A DNA stretch of 64,000 nucleotides. It comes from Galeruca laticollis (taxonomy: Eukaryota > Arthropoda > Insecta > Coleoptera > Chrysomelidae). The stretch spans positions 23,335,926 to 23,399,925 of the forward strand of contig OY998177.1 of assembly GCA_963921935.1 (NCBI GenBank), read 5' to 3'. The translations under genes and the position numbers were made by a program. The stretch's first letter is position 1, and each line of letters starts with the position of its first letter. Below are positions 1 through 11,900 of the stretch, piece after piece. The notes beneath the pieces were generated by a model that was given only the letters and a program-made list of their open reading frames with translations, made no database searches and had not been told where the DNA came from.

Positions 1-1578
1 TCGGTAAAGGTATCAGGATTGAATGGCTACATTCCTGTGCAAGAAAAGTCAGCAGTCACATTTTTTGGCGAAATTGCCTTTGGATGAGCATAGTCCCGGA
101 ATATCCTAAATACTCATACGTTTTCCATCGTCATTCAATATTCCCCTACACTAACATAATGCCTCTTGGAAGGGCCTAAGACACTGCGATCTTATGCGAG
201 ATGTGAGGGAGAAAGATAGCCAGGTAATGCTGTTTCGGCAGTATTTGATGACAGGAATATAAAGGGGAGATTTGTGAGTATCCGAAACTAGCAAAACCCT
301 GTTATTTTCACTGGGCAATTCGGCAAAATGTTTGATGAAATTTGGGAAATCCTCTTCTTTCATCCAACCAATTCCATTAGCAGTTCCTATGGAGCCCGCA
401 AGCCCGCCTGAAACAAAATTATCTTTGTATTTTCTTAGTGGAAATATAAACATAGGAGGCACCCTGTTGCCCATGGCACTGACAGCCAAACACACGGTTA
501 CAAGGGTTTCTCATTCTTGCGAAGTAATTTGGCGAACTTGCTTGACTCCTTTGGTTGCAAGTACTTTATTTGGTTTGTTAATGGTAGTACAGCCCGTTTG
601 ATCTACATTGTATATGTGGTTCGAGCTGCCCAAAACATTTTCTAAATTGCTGAAACATTTTCTCATATTTTCTTTGTTAAAATTCATAGCTCTAGCAAGA
701 CTAGGAGATTCTGGTTTCCTAATTGATATATGGGAATTACGCTTTGGAAAAGCTGCCAGCAAGTCTTCACGAGCCATTTCCATGTCAATCCAATTCTCTG
801 GAACTTTGCAGCCAAATTGAATCGCTACTTTTCTCAGTTCTTTTGGAGATAAGGCAAAATAAAGTTTAGCTGCAGTTTCATTATACCCTCAAAATTGCCA
901 TTCTTGTTAATTTGATCAAATCCTGTGAGGGAGTGATACCCATTTACTGGCTGACGATTTTCCCTCACTACATTGATGAAGCGGTTGAGTGAGACTTGAC
1001 ACATCCGATATTGTACGGCTACTGCTCTTACAGACACGTTTTCTTCAATAACCGTATTTACTGCCGCTACATAAACCTTCTAAGAAATGTGCCTCCTGTT
1101 GCTTTTTCTTTCGGGTGGTTTTACCATATTCTTGTATGAAATGAGCCTGAGAAAAATGATCGGATAAACTTTGCGCACAAAAGGAAATATATTAGAGCTG
1201 GTGTTAATTGTAACATGGTACAATCGACACCCATTGAGAATGTTACAACTGACACCCAGTAACGTTTTCAACTTCACTGCATTATACCAACACTATAATC
1301 TAACTTGATTCAATGTGTTTTCAGAGTAAACTAATCATCAAAAAGCGCATAATTCAGTAGCAATATCGAAATTGTGATTACACCAACGTAATAGTGAATA
1401 AACTTTGATGCGTTGTATGGTTAAAAACATGTCATTCAATATATTTTAATAACGTGCCCTTAATCAACAGCCGCGCTTCTGTCAAATACTTAACAGATTG
1501 CGCGGTACCTAACACTGCGGGGGTTTCACTTTAAATTCACATTTTTTGTCACCTGTAACAATTGATACCGGTCTCCCC
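1..1578 (-). pseudogene. pogo/Tigger-like transposase relic, truncated by window edge
   Basis: Minus-strand pieces read as one decayed DDE transposase. 1037-834 has an HTH-like N-terminal stretch; 783-511 contains VDQTG, which fits the DETG-like first catalytic region; 495-151 has PPMFIFP and then LLVSDTHKSPLYIPV, where tigger/pogo transposases have the second catalytic Asp (LLLDGH-like). The reading frame changes several times and stops are frequent, so it cannot be active. The right end at about 1552-1578 reads GGGGAGACCGGTATCAATTG on the minus strand and abuts TA (1579-1580), as expected for a TIR next to a TA target. The left end lies outside the window. Family inferred from motifs. Confidence 0.65.
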
Positions 1579-1580
1579 TA

Positions 1581-2875
1581 CTATAGGAGGCGCACATTTG
1601 GTCGACTGTATCGACACTTTCTTTTGTACCATTGTCTAAATTTACAAGCAACTTTTTGATTTCGTCATCTACATCAGAGCGATCGTTGAGAGTAGAATAA
1701 CTGTTTTTTTATTAACAGTTGAAACAAGACAAACATCATCTTGAAAGCCAAACTCAGTTGATTTGAGCTTCCTATTTTTATTTAGCTCGAATTCCAAAAG
1801 TATTTTCTTCTTATTTTTTTAATATTTTAAGCAAAGTTGGTCCTTTTGTTCATAAATATATTGCAAGTGGATAACGTCTGCAATAGTTATCTGCAGTAAC
1901 GTTTATTTTTTATTTTTCTATTGGTACGGCCAGTCTCTTCATAATATCTCCGGCTTTGTTTGATTTCGTATAGGATCCGGAGGTACTTGCTTTCCTCAAT
2001 AAATTTCAAAATTGAAAGTGTGGAAGGTCTTAACGTCACAAAGAGAATCAATTTTAATGCCATATCTCGCAGGTTTGTTGTACATTGCACAAATGAACAG
2101 CGACCTCTGAACGCTTGCAGCATCTCATCAATTGTAATAAATTCACTTACTTGAAAATGGGCCACACAGTTGTTGACGAAAATATCATGAACATTTCTGA
2201 TTGGGGCTAATTTGTTATATTTCTTCTTTCGAATGCTTATCGAATCGCAAAGCACGCAGTAAAAATTTGAAACCCTTGTAACCGAAGAGAGCTCTCAAAG
2301 GGATCATTCCCGCACCATATTGATCCCACAGCTCCAATCAGTTGGTATGACATTCTCTTTTAGTCCTAATAATGTATAGTGCAGCTACCAGAACTCTAAT
2401 TTCAGATTTAGTCATGTCTCCGCAATTTATCTCTCTTTCTCCTAAATATTTCACCTCCAGTCTTTTTTCTCAATATATGTTAGTATTTGTTGATATGTCC
2501 TCATCATTTGGTCAGTAATAAACAAACTAAATGCGTCAATTTCTCTATGTATATTATTAGCACTTGCTTTTGTAACCGGTAATATTTTATGATATTCTTT
2601 GCTTTTGATTTTCCATGTGAAATAGGTTTGCTTTTCCAAAATGTTTCATTATCGCGTCAAACAAAAAACGGTAGTCATCTTCAAGTTGGTTGTGTTCATC
2701 ATCGCCTGAGATCTCATCAAATTCTTCTGCTAACTGCTTTCGTCACTATTAAATTCAGATATAGGTTCTTCCATCAGCACATTCTCCCTTTCGTCGGCTA
2801 ATTCTCTAACAACGTCTTCTAAAGCATTCTCCAACTCTTCTTGTGTTAATCCTTTACGTGACCTCAAATTCAATA
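1581..2875 (-). pseudogene. piggyBac-like transposase pseudogene, interrupted by the pogo-like element
   Basis: Read on the minus strand from about 2875: an acidic N-terminus (LTQEELENALEDVV), then LYIIRTKRECHTN, LELWDQYGAGMIPL and FKFLLRALRFD, the region around ITIDEMLQAFRGRC (2135-2090) and KPARYGIKI, and near 1700-1600 VDTVDQMCASYS. These are the conserved blocks of piggyBac transposases in the right order, including the Asp of TIDEM. Several frameshifts and stops are present. Coding similarity ends at about 1590, exactly where the pogo-like TIR starts, so the C-terminal end was split by that insertion and would continue outside the window. Confidence 0.75.
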
Positions 2876-2883
2876 AAATTGTG

Positions 2884-3568
2884 TGGTATTCATGCGAGAC
2901 TAATTATATTGTTTACAGAAGTGGAATGTATGTGGTGTTAAGTTTATCTACGTCTTTTTTGCCATTTATACAACACGCCGAATTTTGAATTGCTACCATC
3001 TCATAAAACTCTCTTTTTTTCAAATTATTTTCCATTTTTTAAATTATTGTCTCTACATAATTAATCTGATGATGATTCGGTCTTTGAAAATTGTATTTAT
3101 TGATTTTGTTGGATAATCATTCAACCTTGATGCATTTTTAGCTTTGATAATGGTGTTTCTCGAAACTCTACATCAGAGAGTTTGATAGCACGATCTGCAA
3201 GGATGGTTTGATTTAAAATTAATATATCTCGATGACCTTGTGTCTTTGGTGTACCAATCTGTTTTTATTGTGTTATTTATGTGATGTAAGGTAGTGTCCA
3301 AGAAATTAATTTTATTATTTTCCTCAAGTTCTATGGTAAATTGCATTTTTTATGAAAAATGTTTCAAAGTATTTTCCTTCTCGTTTTCAGGGATTGCTAT
3401 TATGCAATCATCTACATATCCATAAAAAATCGGAATTTTATATTTGAGATTTTCTATTGTTTTTTCTTCAAGTTCTTCCATAACTATTTGTGCTACATTA
3501 CTAGAGATTGATGACCCCGTGGCACATCCTTCTTTTTGTTTATATATCAGATTTTCGTATGTGAAAAG
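2884..3568 (-). pseudogene. Penelope-like element fragment A (RT plus GIY-YIG tail)
   Basis: Minus strand from 3568 reads YFTYENLIYKQKEGCATGS, then FYGYVDDCIIAIPENEK, which holds the YVDD-type RT catalytic motif, then NKINFLDTTLHHINNTIK and WYTKDTRSSRYINF, typical of PLE reverse transcriptases. After about 3075 it jumps to the tail of the GIY-YIG region (2884-3060), so the GIY core is deleted. It is near-identical over its RT part to fragment B at 5575-6600, which lies in the opposite orientation. Stops and frameshifts make it dead. Confidence 0.75.
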
Positions 3569-4968
3569 TAAGTGGAATTAAGTGTTAGTTCAGGGGCATA
3601 TAGTTCTCCATATAAACCCCCAACTTACCAAAAGGTTTATTACGATATTATAGAAGTCTTATTGTACATACAAAAGTAAACTACTCATAGGTCGAATTCA
3701 TCTATTCAATAATGACAGTATTATCAATATAAAATGGCAAACGAGAATAATATTCTAGACTGAAATTTAATTATTATATGTTCCTACCGTGGCACTTGCC
3801 AATATGTAAATAAATACACCTACAGTTCTGTGGATGGTAGACACTACCTAGATTTCATTAATTTACTGACCGCTAAGGTGAGGAAAGCGTAGTTTAGTCG
3901 CTGTAGGTAGAATAATCCAATAAAATAAGACACACCGCTTGAGCTCAGGCGCATGCGCGAACAATCCAATTATCTATTGATCTCAACCCAAACCTTAGAC
4001 GCAGTTTACAAATAATACATTTACCACACTACATAAAATATCCGCACAAGTAAGAAAAGTAGGCTTAACGACAACGGTAGAATTACTACTAACTTAATTA
4101 CTATGTCTCATCAACAAAAAAAATGAATCTTACGTAAAACAAGTAATAAGCAAACTAAAATTAAAATAAGGTGTTACTAAATTCAAAGAAGCGAAACGTT
4201 GCACTGGGACGCTTAAGTCTACAAACACAAGTTCATGTCCAGGCTCAATAGTACACCTATCTAAAGTATAAGTAAAGTATAAGTCGCTGCGTTTATTAAA
4301 AATATTAAATCCGGCAAGTAGGTATATCAAGGATTATCACTAGCCTAAACAAACTTGCGTGACTCCTTAGAATTAGAACCCCTGGCCAAGGGGTCCCTTG
4401 GGTTATCTTTCAGTGATGAGGTAAGTCACGTAAGACTGGCGAAATCTTCAACAAATATGGTGATTAAGGCCTCAATATTCTTCCTGGTTTTTGTATTTGA
4501 AGCAGGAACTACGCGGTAAGCGGCACGAATCCTTCAATGAAGAGGTTACAAGAGAATTTTCGAGCAATCCAAACAAACAATTCAATCCACTCAAAATCTT
4601 TGTAATAATTTCTTGCTAGAGTAACAAATCCCCCAACAGGTTAGCGACCTAGGCTATTAATATTTCATTTCTAGCAAGATGCACACTTCAAAAACCACGA
4701 GCTACCATTTTTCCAGTCACACCGGAAATCAAAAACTGTCGGTGTTGATAACTGTTCGATGGTTATCAGACTAAAAATTCGAATTCTACCTTCAAAACGA
4801 ACGGTAACTAATGAGAATATAATTAATATATACATTTATCGATAACACTAATAGACAACTCGAAATACGGGCTAGGAAATTTCAACAATTTTGAAATACC
4901 TAGAGGTGGAATACTTAACGGTAATTCTTAACGTTACATAATTTTTAGTTTTTTTGCTATGTCTGGCG

Positions 4969-4971
<3 letters not shown>
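3569..4971. other. unclassified intergenic or TE-derived sequence
   Basis: About 1.4 kb with no coding region I can support. It separates PLE fragment A (2884-3568) from the minus-strand N-terminal PLE fragment (5030-5560). Both have the same orientation and complementary parts of one ORF, so this stretch may be an insertion into a single PLE. I saw no clear terminal repeats. Confidence 0.4.

Positions 4972-5012
<41 letters not shown>
4972..5012. repeat. (TA)n microsatellite
   Basis: Uninterrupted alternating TA, about 40 bp, just outside the minus-strand N-terminal PLE fragment. Confidence 0.95.
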
Positions 5013-5016
<4 letters not shown>

Positions 5017-5029
5017 AATATAATTTCAT

Positions 5030-5560
5030 AAAATACGAGGTGTCTATATGAAACATAAATTTCGATTTTCTACTACACTTTTATCTTTAAGTATGTCCTC
5101 CATTTTTATGTCAAATTCTCTAGATTGCATTAAAACAGTTTTGTTTGTTTTATCAGGTTTCAAAACTTCAGTTTGGTTATTTTGTTATAAGAATTTCTCT
5201 GTTTTTCTAGAGTAATGTTCGGTGATAGTAATTTTTTTTATTATTTTGAGATTTTATTTTGTTTTTGAAATTTTGTAAAATATTACTAGTTTTATGAGGT
5301 ATATTATTTTTTTCGTCACCTCTCAAATCCCTAATACCATTCTTTATTATTTTGAGATTTTATTTTGACTTTGAAATTCTGTAAAATATTACTAGTTTTA
5401 TGAGGTATATTATTTTTTTCGTCACCTCTCAAATCTCTAATCCCATTTTCGATGTTACATAGAATGTCGCGAACAGGTATGTCTGCTTCTTTATCTATGG
5501 TTACTACAAAATTTGATTTGAAGATTTTCTAGCCATAAGGATGACGTTAATTGCTTATTT
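5030..5560 (-). pseudogene. Penelope-like element N-terminal ORF fragment
   Basis: Minus strand reads KSNFVVTIDKEADIPVRDIL, ENGIRDLRGDEKNNIPHKTS, then LKPDKTNKTVLM and DIKMEDILKDK. This matches the region just before and at the start of the PLE reverse transcriptase (known pattern KADKGNxxV followed by a D-rich helix). A 106-bp segment is tandemly duplicated inside it (5237-5448), which breaks the frame. It lies head to head with PLE fragment B starting at 5575. Confidence 0.6.
5237..5448. repeat. 106-bp tandem duplication inside PLE fragment
   Basis: Two copies of a 106-bp unit. The landmark TTATTTTGAGATTTTATTTT ends its GAG at 5250 in copy one and 5356 in copy two. The copies differ at only a few bases, so the duplication is younger than the surrounding decay. 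Confidence 0.9.
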
Positions 5561-5574
5561 TTTGGTTGCATTTC

Positions 5575-6600
5575 ACCATAGGACTTGAGGAAAACAATAA
5601 AATTAATTTTTTGGATACTACCTTACATCACGTAAATAACACTATAAAAACAGAATGGTACACTAAGGACACATAGTCATCGAGATATATTAATTTTAAA
5701 TCAAACCATGCTTCTTCTCAAAAGAAGTCAGTATTCATGGGCCTTGCAGATCGTGCTATCAAACTCTCTAATGTAGAGTTCCGAAAAACAAGCATTATCA
5801 AAGCTTAAAATGCATTAAGGTTGAATGATTATCCCAAAAAACTAATAAATACAATTTTCAAAGACAGAATACCCGAGTCAAATCACAGAATTCGATCGTG
5901 GTCGATAAACACGTTCCTATTTACAATTATTCAGAAAATAAAAACGAAAATAATAAACACTTCATTTCTATTCCCTTCATGAACGGACTGTCACAAAAAT
6001 TTCAGCATTTGTTTATGAAATATAACATGAAGATACGTCAAAACATTTTTCTGAGCTAAAATCAATAACACCAAAAGTGATATTGTTTATGAATTTTCCT
6101 GCAACAACTGCAAAGCTACTTATATCGGCCAAACGAGTCAATATCTTGAAAATGGACAAAAGAGCCATAAATATAATAAAAAAATGCTACAGCCCTGACT
6201 TATCATGAAAGGAATAAAAACCATCAGTTTAATTATGCAGAGACCAAAATTTTAAAAATGGAAAATAATTTGAGATGGTAGGAATTCAAAAATCAGCGTG
6301 TTGTATAAGTGACAAAAAACACCTAGATAAATTCAACAGCACGTACATTCCACTCCTGTAAACAATATAATTAGTCTCGCTTTAATATCACACAATGCCA
6401 CTAGCTGCGTGACGATGTATATAAAAAATAGTAAGTCAAATATTTTTAAAGTGTATTGTAATGATGTAAAACGTATTAATTGTGTTAAAAGGTAAATATA
6501 CATTCGCTGACTACACTTTGAGGAAAGTTTTTTTTGTAATTCAATAGTTTGTTTACTATTAAATTTTACTCTATCATCACATCCGCGCCCCGAGTTAAAT
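5575..6600 (+). pseudogene. Penelope-like element fragment B (RT C-terminus, GIY-YIG domain, 3' tail)
   Basis: Plus strand reads KINFLDTTLHH and WYTKDT, then VMGLADRAIKLSN-like residues, and around 6080-6160 VYEFSCNNCKATYIGQTSQY, which is the N-terminal half of a GIY-YIG endonuclease with its CxxC pair, the fusion diagnostic of Penelope-like elements. The tail after 6220 matches the inverted tail in fragment A. In-frame stops and indels are present. The 3' sequence runs to about 6600, after which no PLE similarity is visible. Confidence 0.75.
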
Positions 6601-6683
6601 CACAGAATTCCATCGTGGTCGATGAACACGCTCCTATTTCTCCAGCCATTTGAAAATTGACATTTTGTATGAGAAAAATACTG

Positions 6684-6808
<125 letters not shown>

Positions 6809-6834
6809 CTACTTTTCATGGTTTGACATTTACA

Positions 6835-6950
6835 TGCCGTAGACAGTTTTAATTGGACTTTTTCGCTGTGGGGGTGTACTTGCGTCACTCGGCAACTGCT
6901 GTTGCCTGTGATAAACCCATGTCTCGTTACTAGTTACAATACATTTTAGA
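6835..6950 (-). pseudogene. mariner transposase fragment
   Basis: Minus strand reads CIVTSNETWVYHRQQQ and then a Pro/Lys-rich stretch. This fits the segment around the second catalytic Asp of mariner transposases (IVTGDETWV), here with D changed to N. Only about 35 codons survive and flanking frames are broken. Confidence 0.5.
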
Positions 6951-7614
6951 ATATGAGATTAGAAGAAGCTAGTCCTCATTCGATTAAGTTTTTGGAAAAT
7001 AATAGAGTGATAAGTACGTTCAGTAAATGTTTAGTTTTTTTCTCACTGACTCTAGAAAATTCTGGTCAATTAGGGATAATGTTTAATCCTGTAAGTTTTT
7101 AATTATTCCGTAGATTCTTCTTTGCAACGCTTGGTAGTCGATCTAATTATCTAGTACTTTGTGAAACCGGAGCAAACTTAATTAAAAGATGGAGTTGGGC
7201 TTCAGTTTGTGGACACATCATCAAAAATTATAATGAAGTTTCGAAACTTTTGCACTTTATCAAACGCATTTATTGAAAAAGTGAGGTACGTGCGAGATAC
7301 GTGCTCTTAGGAAGTTTGAAAATATTCAATGTCAAAAGAATTTTTAAAGACTGCGCTCTTGGTAAACTTTTAAATATGCTTTATGATCGGAATTAAGTAG
7401 TCATCATCACCCTTTGTTTCTTTGTCACTGTATTTGCTGTGTTAGGACAGAAGTGAAGGATATTTGGAGAACGTACTTCAAAAAAATTTTGCTTGTATTA
7501 ACAAGTTAATTATTTAAAGAATTTTACACAGTCAAACAGAAAATGTATATTATTTTGATAATCGCAAAGAAAACTCTCTTGCACTTTTATTTAATATTTG
7601 AACCTACATTTTAG
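6951..7614. other. intronic sequence upstream of the first visible DPP10-like exon
   Basis: No supported coding sequence. It ends in a plausible acceptor (ACATTTTAG at 7606-7614). The preceding exon of the gene, which should encode the start of the alpha/beta hydrolase domain, was not found in this window. Confidence 0.5.
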
Positions 7615-7970
7615 AAATGCAGCACCGTCTTCCCAAACAGTCTCTTCCAAATGGGAAATATCATGGCCATGGTTTCTAGCTAGTACAAGAAATTACATAG
7701 TAGCACAAATAGATGCTAGGGGATCCGGTTACCAAGGAATTAAGATGAGACGAGAAGTTCAACGTAGAATAGGCCTTATAGAAGTTCAGGATCAACTGGC
7801 GGTACTGACGTACTTGAGAGATACTTTCAAATTTATAGACCATGGTAAGATATGCATAATAGGAAAAGGATATGGTGGTTATGCTGCTGCGATGATGTTG
7901 TTGCAAGATTTCCATCAAGTAATCAATTGCTCAGTGAGCGTCGCACCTATTACAAATTGGAGATATTTCA
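7615..7970 (+). CDS. inactive dipeptidyl peptidase 10-like, internal exon (alpha/beta hydrolase domain)
   Basis: Internal exon between acceptor TTTTAG (to 7614) and donor GTAAGTACC (7971). The frame is open and enters with one base of a split codon and leaves with one. It encodes LASTRNYIVAQIDARGSGYQG, then RRIGLIEVQDQLAVLTYL and GKGYGGYAAAMML, then SVAPITNW, the order seen in family S9B (DPP4, DPP6, DPP10). In active DPP4 enzymes the nucleophile elbow is GWSYGG; here the Ser position (codon 7868-7870) is Gly. That is the DPP10-type substitution, so the product should be a non-peptidase type II membrane protein. In vertebrates DPP6 and DPP10 are Kv4 channel auxiliary subunits; the same role here is inference. 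Earlier exons are off-window. Confidence 0.88.
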
Positions 7971-8075
7971 GTAAGTACCATTTCTTTGTCTTTTCACGTT
8001 ATGTGTATACAGAATCAGTTCGTATATACCATGTCCAATTGAGTCGGATCTATTTGGGAATATTTTTTATTCTTA

Positions 8076-8895
8076 GGCCCGGTCTTTTACAAGTCTGAAT
8101 AAAGTTGTAAATACTATATATTTATCTAATAAGCCCTTGATTCGTCTTTCCACTATCGAATAATTTATATTCGCAGCATATCTAGCATTATCCTACAGTT
8201 GAGTTGCTAGGAGCTATAAGTTCGAAATAAGATTGTTCGAGTTGTGAATAACAACCGATTGATTAACTACGAATAGAGAGAGAATTTAATAATTATTCCT
8301 AGTGCTGGCGATTCTAACCCAGTTTAAATAAAACCTGTAACATTTATTTAGAAATGGATATTTTTAATGATTTCGAGGAACTCGATGACCAAGAGACACA
8401 AGAAATAGTAGATGTAAACCCAGAACGTCGCCCATAATATGGGTATATTATACAGTGAGAGACGTATTGACCATTTTGCAAGATGGATTGAGGAAGAATC
8501 ATTATGCCGTTTTTGATGCAAGTACAGTATTTTTTTCAAATATATACATGAAATACTGATTTTAGTGCTGTCAAGCAGGTAACAGCCAACATAAAATCTA
8601 TTTTGTAACTCACAACACGACCGCCAAACATAACAATCGTTTATACCTTTCTATCATATACACATTGTGCATCAAACTATCTTTCCATACAAATATTATC
8701 AAGTCAGTTATTATAATTTCATTGTAGCCAACATTCAATTAGTTATTTTTAATGTGTTAATTCACCGAATAATAAATCAATGGTTAAAGTTAGTTTGAAA
8801 GGCATTGACACTGCATTTGTTGAATAAGACCTCCTAATAAATTTATTTTCCAGTTAGTTATTGGCTATTTTATTTACACTTGAAAAGACCGGGCC
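8076..8895 (+). mobile_element. PIF/Harbinger-type element, non-autonomous or decayed
   Basis: Terminal inverted repeats: GGCCCGGTCTTTTACAAGTC at 8076 and its near-perfect complement ending at 8895. Both ends are flanked by TTA (8073-8075 and 8896-8898), the 3-bp target duplication typical of PIF/Harbinger. The interior is 820 bp with only a short broken reading frame from 8354 (MDIFNDFEELDDQETQEI), which could be the remnant of an N-terminal transposase region; no DDE motif is visible. It lies in the DPP10-like intron. Confidence 0.75.
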
Positions 8896-8989
8896 TTAGT
8901 TGTCACTTGAAATACAATATCAAATTTTTTGAGCCGTATACAAGATCTGTCAAAAAATATGAATTTTACTCAAGAGTATGGGTCGTTTG

Positions 8990-11900
8990 GGTTGTGCTCA
9001 ACAGCCCGGGCACATGATATAAGTCATTGTACCTTTCCCAATATTTCCTACTTCCACTCCAAAAGTTTCGTGTCCTCGATGTAGGCTACTAGCTTATTTG
9101 GGGAGATTTTTCTTAGTTCTGATGGTTGTATTATTTTTTTTCCAAAATGCGTCTGCCCGAGTCCTTGTAAGTTCTTACATAAGCAGAGTATACGAATAGG
9201 TTTTTCATCCCTCAGTTCTCATTTCATACAGATAGGTTCACTGACTCTTCCCATGTTGTATAAATATTTTCTTAGGGTTTAGTGTCCAGTAACTAAAGTG
9301 GTTACTGCCTTTAAATGTTTCTTGCTCAGTTTCAATAAAATGTTTGAGAGTTCTTTGTTCACATTTTACAGTAAGCTTTTTGTGTGGAGGTGACCTTCTG
9401 TCAACCTCCATTTGATTTGGTGTTCCTTGTCTAGCCAGTTCCGGATTTCCTCTCTTATCCTCTGTGATTGCACAGAACGGATCTAGACCTATAAAGTCTC
9501 CTTTGGAGCATTCTTTAGCTAGCTGTCCTACCAGTTCACTGCCTGCAATCCCTTCAAGCCCTGGTACCCATACTAGCATACTAGAGACACTGTGTTGTCT
9601 TTTGCCACCTTATTAAGGGACCATTCACAGCAGTTTTTAAACATCCTAGATTTCGTAGTTGGACTACTGATAGCTCTCAGCAGAGCCTGGCTGTCAGTAT
9701 ATATTGTTATTCTTCTTCCGGTATAACCTCTCTTAATGTTTTTTTCAATACAGACGATAGCAGCAATTGTTTCGGCCTGAAAGACAAATTGATATGTACC
9801 AAGGCCGAAGAAAATATTCTTTCTAGGACCATTTATACCAGCCTTAGTGCCGTAGTTTATTTTACAGCCATCAGTCAACTATATGATGTCTCCAGGATTT
9901 ACCGAGTGCGTCACTTGTTGCCTAAATGGAATATTGATATTTACTCACTCAGTGAATATATTTTTTGGTATCATACTATCCAGACACCTTTAAAAGTTCG
10001 GTTCATCTAGTATTGTCCCAGTTGTATCAGTATGTCCTCCACGAACATTCATCGGAGTCCACATGCCTCCCGATTTCAGTCTGAGGATCGCCATCATTAC
10101 CTCTGCCCTAACAAAATGTTCCAGAGGAGAAATGTTTATAAGGGCTTTCATTGGTGACGTCCCCGTGCTGTTCATTTCCTGGGTAATACCGAGGAGAGCT
10201 TGTCTTTGGATGGTAGTTCATTTATTCTCTACTGAGGACAATTTTGTTCTTCTCCACCAGACCATCCTTCCATAGATGATCGTTGGCCTAATTACTGTTG
10301 TGTAAAGCCAGTGTATCACATCAAATCGTATTCCCCAGGTTTTGCCCATAACTGTTCTGCATTGCCAGGACAGCCTGTTTGCCCTGGTAATAGTTTTTTC
10401 CAGATGTGTCGTCCAATTCAGTTTAGAATCGAGTATCACTCCCAGATATTTCACTTCTTTAGATATTTCTAGTTTTTCTCCGAACAGTTGTACTCTGCTC
10501 TAAGGAAGAGCTCCTCTATTGGGTTTATTTGGGTTGACTGTAAGGTCCCCTCTATGAGGCACCAGTCTTCCACAATTCGTAGTGCTTCTTGTAAGACATT
10601 CGCGACTGTCTCCGGGAATTTCCCCTCGGTGACAATCACTAGGTTGTCCGCGAAGTCCTGCGTCCATATGCCTTGATCAGTTAGCCTACAGCTCACGTCA
10701 TCCACAGTTAAATTCCACAATAGTGGTGAAAGTACTACATCTTGAGCATACCCTTTAGTTATCAGAACGGTTTACGGTATATCTTACATATGTGCCGATA
10801 TTCTCCTATGCTCAAGTATGGATCTTATCCATTTGCATGTAGTATTGTTTATCCCTCTTTTTATGAGGGATTTGTTTATTGATGACATGGATGTGTTACT
10901 AAAAGCACCTTCGATGAATAAAAATACTGAAAGGGTTACTTCTTTTTGGTTTCGACTCCTTTCGAGATCCGAGACCAAATTAGGCATGGCAGATTCTCCT
11001 GACTTCCCTGCCTGATAGGCCCGTTGAAGTCTGTGTAGAGCAATACTCTTAAGCACTCCTTCTTACAGTTTCATCTGTATAACTTTTTCCATGGTTTTTA
11101 CCATGTTCGATGTCAGATGATTGGTCTGTAGGATTTGGCTTGGGTGTATGTTTCTTTCCCCGGTTTGGGAAAAAACACCACTTTTGATTCTATCCATGCA
11201 ATTAGTATATACCCCAAAGTATGGCTACTCCGTTATATCAGAGCACATAATGTAAATCCTCTCTTACAAAAGCTGGGAAAATATGCCATCCGGTCCTGAA
11301 GTTTTGTAAGGGTCAAATTACCTTACAGCCCATCTATTAAGATGAGGTCTGAAAATATCATTTGTTAGTTTCCATTCCTCTTTGGTAGCCCTTGTTTTGG
11401 CTACGGGACCGTTATCGTAATTTGAATCTATCTTTGTCAAGCCTGAAAAGTGCACACTAAGGAGGTGCTCCAAAGCCTCTTCGTTATTTGAGTCCCTTTT
11501 GATAATCCTGTTAATTCTGACCTTGCCAGGGCCACCTTGTATGTCCTCACAGTATCTTCTCGAGGATCTCTTCTTTCGTCCTTTTATTTTCTCAATATAC
11601 GCACCTGGTTCAGCTTTATATGCTACCTAGTTGTTCCTTAGTGATGTCAGCTCTTTATTCCACCAGACGGCTTGTCTGGGAGAGAGACTCTCCCTTATCA
11701 GACAGTTATTGTGATATGAAGCCACTATAGTCTGTTGCAACGATGCAGCTATTCCTTCAAACTCCTTGGCAGTTTTAGGTCTGCCCAGGTATGTGCGGAT
11801 TTCAGAAAGCAGGTTCTCGATGTAAGATCCCAATTGGTAATCTTAGGATCCCTGTATGTTCTAATAGCGGATTTATCTACATCTATTTCGAAGTGTATAT

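Noticed and set aside
4130..4330. 66-codon minus-strand frame
   Set aside because: No family resemblance, no splice or start context, and it lies in anonymous sequence.
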